Origin: Pseudarthrobacter chlorophenolicus
Lineage (GTDB): Bacteria; Actinomycetota; Actinomycetes; Actinomycetales; Micrococcaceae
Direction: 5' to 3'
Assembly: GCF_000962805.1 (NCBI RefSeq)
Contig: NZ_JZTW01000014.1
Span: forward strand, 62,001 to 126,000
Length of the DNA stretch: 64,000 nucleotides
A model generated the notes under the pieces. That model had not been told where the DNA came from and did no database searches. It saw only the letters and a program-made list of their open reading frames with translations. Made by a program: the position numbers and the translations under genes. Shown piece by piece: positions 35,620 through 45,542 of the stretch (positions within the stretch are counted from its first letter, which is position 1; each line of letters begins with the position of its first letter).

Positions 35620-36855
35620 CTAATGTGTGGCCGGTTTTTGCGGCCGGAATACTAGCTTCCCACAGCGCGCGGGTTCGCGGGGACCGGTCCCGGGGCGCTC
35701 TGCGGTCCCGGGCCCTTCGAGTTCGGCCAGCGACAACCGGTAGGCGGCAACCCCGCCGGGCAGCTGCACCGGGCCTGCGGAACCCTGCCGCCGCAGTAGT
35801 CCTTCCGCCGCCACAAGGCGCCGATAGCTGGGCTGCTGGCCGCCGACGCCGGCTGCGGCCTTGGCGATCACACGGAACCTGATGGCGGGGGCCAGGGCGC
35901 GCAGGGCGTCCTCAGGGAGGCTTGCTTCTCCACCGTTCCACTCCACCAGGGACGTATAGGTGCTTTCCGCCACATCCTCGAGGTAGTCGGCGTCCAGTTG
36001 CAGGATTGAGGCGGTGCGCGCCAGGGATTCCGCGACGCCGGGGCCAAGTTTTTCCTCCAGGTGAGGGAGGACTTCCACCCGGGTCCGGGAGCGGGCGAAC
36101 GCGGGATCCGTGTTGGTGGGATCGTGCCAGGGATCCAGCTCCTCCACCTCGCAGATTTCCTCCGTGTCGGCCCGGCGGAGCCCCAGGAAGGGACGGAGCA
36201 GCACGGCGCTTCCGGCTCCTGCCCGGGTGGGCCGCATGCCTGCGAGCGAACGGGTTCCGGAGCCGCGGGCCAGGCCCAGCAGCACCTGCTCGGCCTGGTC
36301 ATCCAGGGTGTGCCCCAGCAGGATGGCGCCGGCGCCCTGGTCCGCGGCTCCCGCTTCAAGCGCCTTGTGCCGGGCCTCGCGGGCGGCGGCCTCGGGGCCC
36401 ATGCCAGCACCCGCCACCGTGACGGTGTGGACTTCAACCGGGGCGAGACCCAGTTCCCGAAGGGCACGGGCGGTGTCAGCCGCCACCCGGGCGGAGCCTT
36501 CCTGAAGCTGGTGGTCCACCACCACGGCGCCCACCGTGACCGGGTGGCCGTCAATGCTGCCGCGGCGGGCGAAGTAGGCGGCGACGGCGGCCAGCGCCAT
36601 CGAGTCGGGCCCGCCGCTGCAGGCCACCAGGACGTGCGCCGGATAGCCGGCCTGCGCCAGGGCGTCGCCCAGCATCTTGCGGGCAGTGCCGACGACGGGC
36701 GCCAACCGGCCGGGCCGGCGTCGTCCGCTGCGCTGCGGTGCGGAAGCTGCCGGCGCAGAATCCTGCGGGGCAGGACCGGGAGCGTGCGGGGCGGGCCCGG
36801 AGAGCTGGTACCCGGAAGGCTGTGGTTCGGAATGCGTGGGCGGAACGTCAGGCAA
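35620..36855 (-). CDS. tilS: tRNA(Ile)-lysidine synthase
   Basis: 411 aa. Modifies C34 of the CAU tRNA-Ile to lysidine. PP-loop VLVACSGGPDSMALA (about 75-89), HTLDDQAEQVLL near 176, and a C-terminal substrate domain. The ~45 N-terminal residues are Pro/Ala-rich and probably disordered. Start TTG 36855 directly abuts the TAA of the upstream zincin gene, supporting coupling, but an internal start is possible. Confidence 0.93.
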   Translation of the reverse strand: MPDVPPTHSEPQPSGYQLSGPAPHAPGPAPQDSAPAASAPQRSGRRRPGRLAPVVGTARKMLGDALAQAGYPAHVLVACSGGPDSMALAAVAAYFARRGSIDGHPVTVGAVVVDHQLQEGSARVAADTARALRELGLAPVEVHTVTVAGAGMGPEAAAREARHKALEAGAADQGAGAILLGHTLDDQAEQVLLGLARGSGTRSLAGMRPTRAGAGSAVLLRPFLGLRRADTEEICEVEELDPWHDPTNTDPAFARSRTRVEVLPHLEEKLGPGVAESLARTASILQLDADYLEDVAESTYTSLVEWNGGEASLPEDALRALAPAIRFRVIAKAAAGVGGQQPSYRRLVAAEGLLRRQGSAGPVQLPGGVAAYRLSLAELEGPGTAERPGTGPREPARCGKLVFRPQKPATH

Positions 36856-37995
36856 TTACAGGCCCATCCGCTCAAGCCACAGCTTGGCATCGTGGATCTC
36901 GGGCTCGGTGGGCAGGTGGTCGGCCGACTCCCATACCCGATTGAAGCCCTCCATTCCGGCCACGCCCACAACGGCGCGGACAAAGCGGGCGCCGTCGGAA
37001 TACTGCCGCATCTTGGCGTCCAGGCCCAGCAGGCTGCGGATGAACTTCTCCACCACGCCACGGTCCTTGCCGCGGTCGTTGAACCGCTGCCGGATGGTCT
37101 TGACGGAGGGAACGATGCTGGCGTCCACGGCGTCCATCACCACGTTGGCGTGGCCTTCGAGCAGGCTCATCACGGCCGTGAGGTGCGAGATGGCGGCTTT
37201 CTCCTCGGGATCCTGCAGCAGGTCCAGGATGGCGCCGCGGCCAGGCGTGTTTCCAGTGGCCGAACGGTCCTTCAGTGAGCGCGCGGCCGCCGAGGCCCGG
37301 TCCATCAGCGAATCGACGTTGCCCAGCAGGTGCCCGCTGAGGTTGTCGATCTGGTCCAGCATGTGGTGGCGCAGCCAGGGTGCCGCGGCGAACTGCACCC
37401 TGTGGGTCTGTTCATGCAGGCAGACCCACAGCCGGAAGTCCTCGGGCGTGACATTGAGTTCGCGTTCCACGGAGACGATGTTGGGTGCCACCAGCAGGAG
37501 CCGCCCGGCGGCCGGTGCGGAGGAGTTTTCGGCCAGCGCCGCGAACGGATCGTACTGGCCCAGGACCTTGCTGGACAGGAACGCCAGGACGGCGCCCAGC
37601 TGGCTGCCGGTGATGGCGCCGCTGACGCTGGCCGCGGACGGGCTCAATGAACCGCGCCGGTTGTCCAGCATCTTCTGCATGGCCGGCTTCAGCATCACGG
37701 CGAAGGACTGAGTGTTTGCCTTGGCCCACGATGCCCGGTCCACCACCAGCACCGAGGAATCCCGGAGGTCCCTGGCAGCTTCCAGTCCGGTGATCTCGTG
37801 AACGTGCGGAACGGAGGCGTCGGCGAGCCGGCGGAGGCTGTCCACGGCTTCATTGATAGCCGCCGGCTTCAGGTCCGGCCCGGCGGGAGCCAGCCGTGCC
37901 GCCGCGGAGGCCGCCAGGTCCCAATTGATCAGGGAAGCGGCATCAGCAGATGAGATGGGGGCGGACTGGGCTGCAGTGGACTCCATAGGTCCCAT
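36856..37995 (-). CDS. Zinc-dependent metalloprotease-like protein (DUF2342)
   Basis: 379 aa. HEQTH near residue 195 is an HExxH-type zinc site in a mostly helical protein; length and neighbours (dacB upstream, tilS-hpt-ftsH downstream) match the actinobacterial DUF2342/zincin-like family. Substrate unknown. Two ATGs (37995 and 37986) are near the start; neither has a clear Shine-Dalgarno and TCTGAT lies 7 nt before 37986, so the latter may be the leaderless start. Confidence 0.88.
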   Translation of the reverse strand: MGPMESTAAQSAPISSADAASLINWDLAASAAARLAPAGPDLKPAAINEAVDSLRRLADASVPHVHEITGLEAARDLRDSSVLVVDRASWAKANTQSFAVMLKPAMQKMLDNRRGSLSPSAASVSGAITGSQLGAVLAFLSSKVLGQYDPFAALAENSSAPAAGRLLLVAPNIVSVERELNVTPEDFRLWVCLHEQTHRVQFAAAPWLRHHMLDQIDNLSGHLLGNVDSLMDRASAAARSLKDRSATGNTPGRGAILDLLQDPEEKAAISHLTAVMSLLEGHANVVMDAVDASIVPSVKTIRQRFNDRGKDRGVVEKFIRSLLGLDAKMRQYSDGARFVRAVVGVAGMEGFNRVWESADHLPTEPEIHDAKLWLERMGL

Positions 37996-38232
37996 CAGAA
38001 CACAGCGGGCCGGGGATCGTCCTTAAGTTCGCTCACCGGCGAAGCAAAGGCATGGGCGGGCAGCCACTCACAGCCGGAGCACAGGAGGGCAAAAGGCCAG
38101 GCCTAAGCTGCGGCGGCATGGTGGTGGGTACACCGCAACAGCGGCCCTACCGCATTCCAGAACCCGCACAGGCGGCCCTGGCCAGCACCGTCCGTGCGGG
38201 CCAGGGCCGGACAAACCCCTCAGGAGGACACC

Positions 38233-38415
38233 ATGATCCCGTACCGTCCCATCACTCCCCTGACCACCGGCCCGAAGAAAGGCTGGAAGGCCGTGGTTGC
38301 CGCCGTCCTGGTGGCGGCGCTCCTGGGGACCACGGCCCCCATGGCGGTGGCCGCGGAACCGGTCACCGCGGCCGGTCCCGCATATGGCGTTGCAGATTCC
38401 AGGGAGGCGCGCTGA
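38233..38415 (+). CDS. Short exported peptide, possibly remnant of a secreted protein (60 aa)
   Basis: An excellent ribosome site (AGGAGG, 5 nt, ATG) precedes a basic N-terminus with KKGWK, a hydrophobic core (AVVAAVLVAALLGTT) and a signal-peptidase-like site after AVAA near residue 40. The predicted mature part is only about 20 residues (EPVTAAGPAYGVADSREAR) before TGA at 38413. It ends 1 nt from the dacB stop (convergent). Either a true secreted peptide or the 5' stump of a gene whose remainder was lost. Confidence 0.55.
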   Translation: MIPYRPITPLTTGPKKGWKAVVAAVLVAALLGTTAPMAVAAEPVTAAGPAYGVADSREAR

Positions 38416-38416
38416 C

Positions 38417-39946
38417 CTACCGGCAGCCGCACCCTGCGAGCGCCGTTGCCGCCCGGTCCAGCGCCACTTTGTTGCCCGTGGCGCCGGGCGTCAATCCGTT
38501 GCCGATGAAGGAGAACACCAAGAGCCGCCCGTCTGCGTCAACGACGTAGCCGCTGAGCGCCAGAACGGTGTTGAGAGTTCCGGTCTTGGCCCGGACCAGG
38601 CCCGCTCCCTGGACGGTGGACTCGTCGCCGTACCGCGCATCAAGGGTGCCGGTGAGGCCGGCCACCGGGAAGCCGTCCAAAGCGGCGCGCAGCCTGGCAT
38701 CGGTGCCCGTGGTGATGGCCCGGACCACCTCAGCGAATTGGCCGGCCGAGACCTGGTTGCCCATCGCCAGGCCGCACACGTCCACCAGCGTCAGGGGGCC
38801 GGCTGCAATCCCCGCCTGGGCCAGTTGGCTGCTGACCGCGGCTGTGGCACCTTCGTTGCTGCCCGGACCACCATCCGCGATGGAGGCCATCCGGCCCATG
38901 ACCTCTGCCAGGTAGTTGTCTGATTCCTGCAGCAGCAGGTCCACCTGGTCCCCCACGGTGGCTGACTGCACCTCGGCCAGGACATCAGGCAGTTCGGTTC
39001 CGGCAGCCGGCTTCGCCGAACCCGCTCCGGGTGAACGCTCGACGCCGGCCGCCACAGTCAGTCCCGCGGCGGCACCTGCGGCGCGGAGACGTGCTGCGAA
39101 TTCCTCCGCGGCGGTCTGCGCGGCGTCCTGCGGGCGCGGCCCGGTAGTCACGGCGGGGTCGTAGCGCGCAGAATTCATGGCAAGCGGATACACCGGCGCC
39201 ACTTCGCCGGCGGCGACGTCCCCCTCCTGCCAGGCCGGGTTCAGGGCCGGCCCGGAAAACAGGGAATCGTCCAGCAGGACCTTGATCTCCCCCGTTGCAC
39301 CATTGGCCTGCAGGGAGGCCACGGTCCGGGCCGCGAGGGTGGTGAGGCCGGCGCGGCCCATCACCTCGCCCGGCTTCGACTCACCGGGCCCGAGCAGCAC
39401 GTCGCCGCCGCCCACCAGCACCACCTGGTTGGCGGCCGGCCCCTCCACCACCCGCGTGGTGAACACACGGTCCGGGCCGAGGGCGCGCAGGGCGGCCACG
39501 GAGGTCAGCAGTTTCATGTTCGACGCCGGCACGCGGCTCTCGGCGCCGCCCCGGTCGAAGAGGACCTGGCCAGTAAGCGCATCCTGCACGATGCCCGTGA
39601 AAGTACCGCCGCCGTCGGCCTTCAACAGCGGGTCAACCTGCGCCGACAAAACGGCGGGGTCCGGGACAGAGGCGGTGGATTGCAGCGGGGCGAGCCCCTG
39701 CGGGGATGCCAGGGCGGACGGTTCGCGCTGCCAGGCCGGGGCCTCGGGCGCGGGCGCGGGAGGCTCGGGGCCGAGGAACCCGGGGGCCACGAGTGCTGCA
39801 GCCGGGAGGACAAGGACCAGCAGGAGTGCCGCGAGCAGGAGGAGGTGCCAGGGTTTTCCCGGGCCGGCGGATCTGCCTGGAAGGCCCAGCGCCGCAGCCT
39901 TCAGCGCACGGCGGTGCCACGATTCCGCGCTGGTGGTTTTGGTCAT
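38417..39946 (-). CDS. dacB: D-alanyl-D-alanine carboxypeptidase/endopeptidase (PBP4, S13 family)
   Basis: 509 aa from ATG 39946. Membrane anchor or signal segment (about 34-55), Pro-rich linker, then the penicillin-binding fold: Ser142-x-x-Lys145 in ASNMKLL, SDN near 341 (QESDNYLAE), KTG near 454 (AKTGTLN). It trims peptidoglycan stem peptides outside the membrane. An earlier in-frame GTG at 39982 is possible; the 39946 start is preferred for its MTKTT start and closer GAGG. First gene of the minus-strand run dacB-zincin-tilS-hpt. Confidence 0.93.
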   Translation of the reverse strand: MTKTTSAESWHRRALKAAALGLPGRSAGPGKPWHLLLLAALLLVLVLPAAALVAPGFLGPEPPAPAPEAPAWQREPSALASPQGLAPLQSTASVPDPAVLSAQVDPLLKADGGGTFTGIVQDALTGQVLFDRGGAESRVPASNMKLLTSVAALRALGPDRVFTTRVVEGPAANQVVLVGGGDVLLGPGESKPGEVMGRAGLTTLAARTVASLQANGATGEIKVLLDDSLFSGPALNPAWQEGDVAAGEVAPVYPLAMNSARYDPAVTTGPRPQDAAQTAAEEFAARLRAAGAAAGLTVAAGVERSPGAGSAKPAAGTELPDVLAEVQSATVGDQVDLLLQESDNYLAEVMGRMASIADGGPGSNEGATAAVSSQLAQAGIAAGPLTLVDVCGLAMGNQVSAGQFAEVVRAITTGTDARLRAALDGFPVAGLTGTLDARYGDESTVQGAGLVRAKTGTLNTVLALSGYVVDADGRLLVFSFIGNGLTPGATGNKVALDRAATALAGCGCR

Positions 39947-40101
39947 GCCGGTGCCGGTCCTCAAGTCCTGAAATTTCCCCACAAGTTCCTGATTCCAGGG
40001 CCTCTCGCTATATCCTCAATAATAGTCGGCGGCACGGACACTCCTTTTTGTGGACCGTCAAGTGTGCCGCGCACCCCCTGTAATCGCTGAGGAGCATTCC
40101 C

Positions 40102-40590
40102 ATGAAGCACGACGTGACCATCGAGATCCCCAAGGGATCGCGCGTCAAGTACGAAGTTGACCACGAGACCGGCCGCGTCCGCCTGGACCGCGTCCTCTTC
40201 ACCTCCATGCAGTACCCCACGCACTACGGTTTCTTCGAGAACACGCTGGGCGAAGACGGCGACCCGCTGGACGCACTGGTGCTCCTGCAGGACTTCGACT
40301 TGCACCCCGGCGTCATCGTGGAATCCCGCCCCATCGGCGTTTTCAACATGACTGACGACGGCGGCGGAGACGCCAAGGTCCTCTGCGTGCCTGTTGACGC
40401 CCGCTTCGACCACATCCAGGAAGTCAGCGACGTCAGCGAATTCCTGATCAAGGAAATCGAGCACTTCTTCACCCGTTACAAGGACCTGGAGCCGGGCAAG
40501 TGGGTCAAGGCCGAGGGCTGGGGCGACCGCGCCGCCGCCGAGGCCGAGCTGGAAGCGTCGATCAAGCGCTACGTTCCCACCGGACACTGA
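40102..40590 (+). CDS. ppa: Inorganic pyrophosphatase
   Basis: 162 aa, typical family I length. Hydrolyses PPi. Metal-binding [10 protein letters not shown] (about 52-61) and the preceding [11 protein letters not shown] are signature. Shine-Dalgarno GAGGAG about 7 nt upstream. Divergent from dacB across an AT-richer gap containing TATATC and AATAATAG, likely promoter elements. Two strong hairpins follow the stop. Confidence 0.97.
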   Translation: MKHDVTIEIPKGSRVKYEVDHETGRVRLDRVLFTSMQYPTHYGFFENTLGEDGDPLDALVLLQDFDLHPGVIVESRPIGVFNMTDDGGGDAKVLCVPVDARFDHIQEVSDVSEFLIKEIEHFFTRYKDLEPGKWVKAEGWGDRAAAEAELEASIKRYVPTGH

Positions 40591-40601
40591 TTTTCCCCGG
40601 A

Positions 40602-40641
40602 GGTTGAGCCTGTCGAAGCCCTGGTTTCGGCAGGCTCAACC
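40602..40641. repeat. Palindromic intergenic repeat (hairpin 1 after ppa)
   Basis: GGTTGAGCCTG (40602-40612) pairs with CAGGCTCAACC (40631-40641), continued by TCGAA/TTCGG inside (one G-T pair), loop 40618-40625; CCGG flanks on both sides extend it. The GGTTGAGCCTGTCGAA core resembles palindromes dispersed between genes in many high-GC actinobacteria. It may aid termination of ppa. Confidence 0.7.
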
Positions 40642-40651
40642 ACCGGAATTA

Positions 40652-40695
40652 CGACGGCGGGTGCCCGGCTTTTCGAAGCCGGCCACCCGCCGTCG
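40652..40695 (+). terminator. Very strong hairpin after ppa (hairpin 2)
   Basis: CGACGGCGGGTG (40652-40663) pairs with CACCCGCCGTCG (40684-40695); a C-C mismatch; then CCGGCTT/AAGCCGG closing a TTCG tetraloop (40672-40675). 19 base pairs. There is no U tract, so termination would be of the U-less type common in actinobacteria, possibly in both directions. Confidence 0.75.
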
Positions 40696-40795
40696 CGCGT
40701 TCCAGGAGTTTTCGTCCAGATGAAGCCACCTTCGCGGCCCTGAAGTGGCAATACGCGGACAAATACTCTCCAGGAAGATGTGAAACGCTGGGGGC

Positions 40796-42121
40796 GTGAA
40801 TTCCGCACCTGCTTTCCACCCACCCTGCGGCCCGGTGACCGGGTGGCGGGACGGCGATGTCCTCCGCGCCACGGGCATCCCCTACGCCACCGCGGCCCGG
40901 TTCCAGCCGCCCGCTGCTGCGGCGGACTGGACCGATCCCTTTGCCGCCACTTCGCTGGCGCCGGCCTGCCCGCAGGGACCCGTCCCGTTCCTCGACGACG
41001 TCCTGGGCACCCGGTACGGCGAACTTCCCGGCAGCGAAGACTGCCAGAACCTGTCCATCACCATGCCCGGCGACCTCGGGCCCGGGGAAAAGCTGCCCGT
41101 CATGGTCTGGATCCATGGCGGCTCCTACACCACCGGGTCCGGGGACCTCGCCATCTTCGACCCCGCACGGCTTGTTGCCGAGAACCGCGTCATCGTGGTG
41201 TCGGTGACCTACCGGCTGGGTTTGTTCGGTTTCCTGGCCACCCGCACCGGCCGGCCGGCAAACCTGGGCCTGCTGGACCAGTTGGAGGCGTTCCGCTGGG
41301 TGCAGCGGAACATCGCGGCGTTCGGCGGCGACCCAGGCTGCGTCACCGCGTTCGGCCAGTCCGCCGGCGGGGATGCCATCGCGCACCTGATGGCCACTCC
41401 CGATGCACCGTCGCTGTTCCGGCGTGCCATTATCCAGAGCGCGCCACTGGGGATTGCCCGCGGCCGGGCCCGGATGAACCACGCCATGGGGATCGCGGCA
41501 GAATCGGTGACGGAAGGGACCCCGGCCATGGAAGTAGTGGACCGGGAGGCGGAGGTGGCGCAGGTCTCGCGGAAGTTCGGGATGCTGGCCGCCATGCCGT
41601 TCGGCACCCAGTACGGCCATGCCCCGCTGCCGGAGGAGAAGGACATTGCTGCGGCGTGGGACAGGGCCGCGCCGGGCATCGACATCCTGATCGGCCACAC
41701 CTCGGAGGAAGCGCGGCTGTTCCTCCCCCGGAGTCCGTTCCTGATGCGCCTGCTCAAGGTACCGGGAGTGGGCGCCGCCGCTGTGCGCGCCGTCGACTGG
41801 GTGGTCACCGAAACGGTCTACGGGTGGGCGTCGCGGAAGTTCGCCAGCCGCCACAAGCGCGCAGGAGGACGGGCACACCGGTACCTGCTGAGCTGGCATG
41901 CACCGGATAACCTCTTCGGCGCAGCCCACACCATCGACCTGCCGCTGCTTTTGGGCAACCGGGGAACCTGGGACGGTGTGGGACTGATCGCCGGCGCACC
42001 GTGGGAGCAAGTGGACATGACCGGACGGGCGGTTCGGGCTTTGTGGGCAGGGTTCGCCCGCGGTGATGACCTGGGCGAGGCCGGTGCCATCAATGACGCG
42101 CTGCACTACCGGAGGGTCTGA
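40796..42121 (+). CDS. Carboxylesterase type B family protein
   Basis: 441 aa. Oxyanion HGGSYTTGSGD (about 105-115), SEDCQNLSI typical of type B esterases, nucleophile elbow FGQSAGGDA (Ser near 187), Glu in the HTSEEARLF region (about 300) and His in the HAPDNLFGAAHT region (about 366-377). Hydrolyses an unknown carboxyl ester in the cytoplasm (no signal peptide). GTG 40796 is exactly 6 nt after AACGCT (40784-40789), so probably leaderless. DUF429 gene follows after 6 nt. Confidence 0.88.
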   Translation: MNSAPAFHPPCGPVTGWRDGDVLRATGIPYATAARFQPPAAAADWTDPFAATSLAPACPQGPVPFLDDVLGTRYGELPGSEDCQNLSITMPGDLGPGEKLPVMVWIHGGSYTTGSGDLAIFDPARLVAENRVIVVSVTYRLGLFGFLATRTGRPANLGLLDQLEAFRWVQRNIAAFGGDPGCVTAFGQSAGGDAIAHLMATPDAPSLFRRAIIQSAPLGIARGRARMNHAMGIAAESVTEGTPAMEVVDREAEVAQVSRKFGMLAAMPFGTQYGHAPLPEEKDIAAAWDRAAPGIDILIGHTSEEARLFLPRSPFLMRLLKVPGVGAAAVRAVDWVVTETVYGWASRKFASRHKRAGGRAHRYLLSWHAPDNLFGAAHTIDLPLLLGNRGTWDGVGLIAGAPWEQVDMTGRAVRALWAGFARGDDLGEAGAINDALHYRRV

Positions 42122-42127
42122 GGACCC

Positions 42128-42895
42128 ATGCGGACCTTGGGCGTGGACCTGGCGGCAGCCACCAAGAAAACCGCCGCTGCCGTCATCGAGTGGGACCTGG
42201 ATTCCCGTGGCCAAGGCCGTGCCACGCTCGCCCACCTGGCCCTGGACGTGGACGACCAGACGATCGTGGACCTGTTCGGCACCAGCGACATGACCGGTGT
42301 CGACTGCCCTGTCGGCTGGCCGGACGCGCTGATCCCGTTCCTCACCGGGCACCTGGACAACGTTGCCGCCCCGGTCCTTGAGCACGACGGCATCGCCGGC
42401 CGGCGGCTCCTCGCCTACCGGGACACGGACCGTTTCTGCACCGCGCAGACGGGCCTGATTCCGCTGAGCGTTTCGGCAGACCGGCTGGCCCACCCGGCCA
42501 TGCGCTGCGCGGTGATCCAGGCAAAGATCGCTGCGCTGCACGGCCCCCAGTCCCGGGATGGCTCCGGCCGGCTGGCCGAGGTATATCCGGCGGCCTCGCT
42601 CAAAATCTGGGGCCTCAACGGCCGCGGGTATAAGGGGCGGGGGACCACGGAAACCGAGCGGCTCGGCGTGCTCCTTGAAGCCCTCTGTGAGCAGGCGCCG
42701 TGGCTGGACCTGGCCGGATACGAGGCCCGGCTGGCGGCTTCGGACGACCTGTTTGACGCCGTCGTGGCTTCGCTGACCGCCCGGGCCGTGGCCCGCCGTC
42801 GTACGCGCCTTCCTGATGAGGCGCACGCGCGGGCCGCCCGCAGCGAGGGCTGGATCCACCTGCCCTCGTGCGGGCTCAGCGACCTTCCCGGCTGA
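42128..42895 (+). CDS. DUF429 domain protein (predicted RNase H-like nuclease)
   Basis: 255 aa. MRTLGVDLAAATKKTA at the start, TGVDCPVGWPDAL in the middle and EVYPAASLKIWGL are characteristic of DUF429, predicted from fold to be an RNase H-like nuclease with the first Asp at the active site. No experimental role known. GAGG 4 nt before the ATG. Operonic with the esterase; converges on the phosphoketolase gene with 7 nt between stops. Confidence 0.85.
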   Translation: MRTLGVDLAAATKKTAAAVIEWDLDSRGQGRATLAHLALDVDDQTIVDLFGTSDMTGVDCPVGWPDALIPFLTGHLDNVAAPVLEHDGIAGRRLLAYRDTDRFCTAQTGLIPLSVSADRLAHPAMRCAVIQAKIAALHGPQSRDGSGRLAEVYPAASLKIWGLNGRGYKGRGTTETERLGVLLEALCEQAPWLDLAGYEARLAASDDLFDAVVASLTARAVARRRTRLPDEAHARAARSEGWIHLPSCGLSDLPG

Positions 42896-42902
42896 CGGGT
42901 CG

Positions 42903-45365
42903 TCAGCGGCCCAGCTTCCAGTTCCGGATGTCCTCCGGGTCCTCGCCGTGGGTGCGGGTGTGTTCGCGGGCGCTGTCGCGGCGGTCCTGCAGCTCCTGCC
43001 GCAGGAGTGAGTACTTCTCGGCCAGGCCGGGCACCCGGTCGATTGCGTCGATGGCGAGCGTGAAGCGGTCGATCCCGTTGAGCATCGCCATGTCAAACGG
43101 GGTGGTGGTGGTCCCCTCCTCCTGGTAGCCGTGCACGTGCAGGCCCTCCTGGTTGGTGCGCTTGTACGCGAGGCGGTGGATCAGCGTGGGGTAGCCGTGA
43201 TACGCGAAAATGATGGGCTTGTCCGTGGTGAAGATGCCGTCGAAGTCCCTGCCCGGCAACCCGTGCGGGTGTTCGCTCTCGTCCTGGAGGCGCATCAGGT
43301 CCACCACGTTGACCACGCGGACCTTCAGCCCCGGGACGCCGCTGCGCAGAAGTTCCGCGGCGGCCACGGTCTCAACGGTGGGGACGTCGCCTGCGCAGGC
43401 GAGCACGACGTCGGGTTCCTCGCCGGCCACCTCGGAGCCGGCGAACGTCCAGATTCCCAGGCCGCGGCGGCAGTGGTTGGCCGCGTCCGCCGGGCCCAAC
43501 CAGGTGGGAGAGGGCTGCTTTCCGCTCACCACCACGTTCACGCAGTCCGTGGACGCCAGGCAGTGCTCCATGACGGACAGCAGGGTGTTGGCGTCCGGCG
43601 GCAGGTACACCCGGATGACCTCGGCCTTCTTGTTCACCGCATGGTCGATGAACCCCGGGTCCTGGTGCGAGAAGCCGTTGTGGTCCTGCTGCCAGACATG
43701 CGAGGACAGCAGGTAGTTCAACGAGGGCACAGGCTGGCGCCACGGCAGCCGGCGGTGGACCTTCAGCCACTTGGCATGCTGGTTGAACATGGAATCGACA
43801 ATGTGGATGAAGGCCTCGTAGCAGTTGAAGACGCCGTGCCGGCCGGTGAGGAGGTAGCCTTCCAGCCAGCCCTGGCACAGGTGCTCGCTGAGGACCTCCA
43901 TCACGCGGCCCGACCTCGCGAGGTGCTCGTCGGCGTCGTCAATCCGGTACTGCCACACCTTGTCGGTGACCTCATAGACGTTCTGCAGCCGGTTGGACGC
44001 GGTTTCATCCGGCCCGAACAGGCGGAAGTTCTCCATGTTCTGCGCGATCACGTCCCGCATCCACGAACCCAGCGTGATCATGGGGCTCACGCGGTCCGTT
44101 CCGGCTGCTTCCACCTCGACGGCGTAGTCCCGGTAGGCGGGCAGCTTTAGGGCCCGCCGGAGCACTCCGCCGTTGGCATGCGGGGTGGCGCTCATCCGGA
44201 AGTCCCCGGTGGGTGCCGCCGCGGCGACGTCGGCACGGAGCCGCCCGTCGCCGTCGAACAGTTCTTCCGGACGGTAGGACTGCAGCCACTCCTCCAGCTG
44301 TTTGAGGTGTTCACCGTTGGTGCGGACCTCGGACAGCGGGACCTGGTGGGCCCGCCAGGTCCCTTCCACCTGCAGCCCGTCCACGGTCCGCGGACCGGTC
44401 CAGCCCTTCGGCGAGCGCAGCACGATCATGGGCCACCGGTTTCCGGGGTGGTCTCCGGAGGTGCCGTCCCCGGCCCCGTTGTGGACGTCCCCGGCGTCGC
44501 GGTGTTCAGCCTGGATGGCGCGGATGTCCGCGAGGCACTGGTCCAGGACGGCGGCGAAGTCCTGGTGCGCCTGCCCGGTATTGCCCGGGTCCTGCACAGT
44601 GACGAAATACGGTTCGTGCCCGTAGCCGCGCAGCAGCTGCTCCAGCTGTTCCTGGGGCATCCGGGCAAGCACCGTGGGGTTGGCAATCTTGTAGCCGTTG
44701 AGGTGCAGGATGGGCAGCACTGCGCCGTCCGCCGCGGGGTCCAGGAAGTTGTGCGAGTGCCAGCTGGCCGCCAGCGGCCCGGTTTCAGCCTCGCCGTCGC
44801 CGATCACGACGGCGGTCACCAGCTGAGGGTTGTCCAGCACCGAGCCGTACGCATGGGCCAGGGAATAGCCGAGTTCGCCGCCCTCGCTGATGGACCCCGG
44901 GCTCTCCGGCGCTGCGTGGCTGGGGATGCCGCCGGGGTAGGAGAACTGGCGGAAGAGTTCCGCGAGCCCGGCTTCGTCGTTGCCCACGTGGCCGTAGATC
45001 TCCGAGTACGTTCCTTCCAGCCAGGCATTGGCCACGACGGCGGGGCCGCCATGGCCGGGCCCGGCAATGAAGAGCATCTCGGCAGCGTCGCGGCGGATCA
45101 CGCGGTTCAGGTGGGCGTACACGAAGTTGAGCCCGGGAGTGGTACCCCAGTGGCCCAGCAGGCGGGCTTTGGTGTCTTCCGGGCCCAGGGGCCGGCGCAG
45201 CAGCGGGTTGGAGCGCAGGTAGATCTGGCCGACGGAGAGGTAGTTGGCGGCTCGCCACCAGCGGTCCACGAGCTCAAGTTCCTCGCGGCCCAGGGCGCCC
45301 TGCGCGGCGGTTGCCTGACCTGTGTTGCCGTTTCCCTTGAATCCAGTCCCAGTGCTGCCGGTCAT
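42903..45365 (-). CDS. xfp: Phosphoketolase (xylulose 5-P/fructose 6-P)
   Basis: 820 aa, normal for Xfp. TPP enzyme cleaving xylulose 5-phosphate (or fructose 6-phosphate) to acetyl phosphate plus triose or tetrose phosphate. [10 protein letters not shown] near 95, [13 protein letters not shown] near 175 (Mg-TPP), and C-terminal PK domain. ATG 45365 is used because AAGGTGAGG lies 6 nt upstream of it; ATG 45371 touches the Shine-Dalgarno. No acetate kinase gene is near. Confidence 0.95.
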   Translation of the reverse strand: MTGSTGTGFKGNGNTGQATAAQGALGREELELVDRWWRAANYLSVGQIYLRSNPLLRRPLGPEDTKARLLGHWGTTPGLNFVYAHLNRVIRRDAAEMLFIAGPGHGGPAVVANAWLEGTYSEIYGHVGNDEAGLAELFRQFSYPGGIPSHAAPESPGSISEGGELGYSLAHAYGSVLDNPQLVTAVVIGDGEAETGPLAASWHSHNFLDPAADGAVLPILHLNGYKIANPTVLARMPQEQLEQLLRGYGHEPYFVTVQDPGNTGQAHQDFAAVLDQCLADIRAIQAEHRDAGDVHNGAGDGTSGDHPGNRWPMIVLRSPKGWTGPRTVDGLQVEGTWRAHQVPLSEVRTNGEHLKQLEEWLQSYRPEELFDGDGRLRADVAAAAPTGDFRMSATPHANGGVLRRALKLPAYRDYAVEVEAAGTDRVSPMITLGSWMRDVIAQNMENFRLFGPDETASNRLQNVYEVTDKVWQYRIDDADEHLARSGRVMEVLSEHLCQGWLEGYLLTGRHGVFNCYEAFIHIVDSMFNQHAKWLKVHRRLPWRQPVPSLNYLLSSHVWQQDHNGFSHQDPGFIDHAVNKKAEVIRVYLPPDANTLLSVMEHCLASTDCVNVVVSGKQPSPTWLGPADAANHCRRGLGIWTFAGSEVAGEEPDVVLACAGDVPTVETVAAAELLRSGVPGLKVRVVNVVDLMRLQDESEHPHGLPGRDFDGIFTTDKPIIFAYHGYPTLIHRLAYKRTNQEGLHVHGYQEEGTTTTPFDMAMLNGIDRFTLAIDAIDRVPGLAEKYSLLRQELQDRRDSAREHTRTHGEDPEDIRNWKLGR

Positions 45366-45542
45366 AGCCATCCTCACCTTGGGGTTCACGCCGTGCCCGG
45401 CCGTCCCTCCATCGCAACATCCCAGCCGCCCAGGCACAACCACCTGGCGTCGTCCACATGGGCTGACCTACCCGTGGGCGGTGCAGCCTAAGCACGATAG
45501 ATTGAAGATGTTTCGGGCAAGACGAACTTTGGGGGAACGGAC

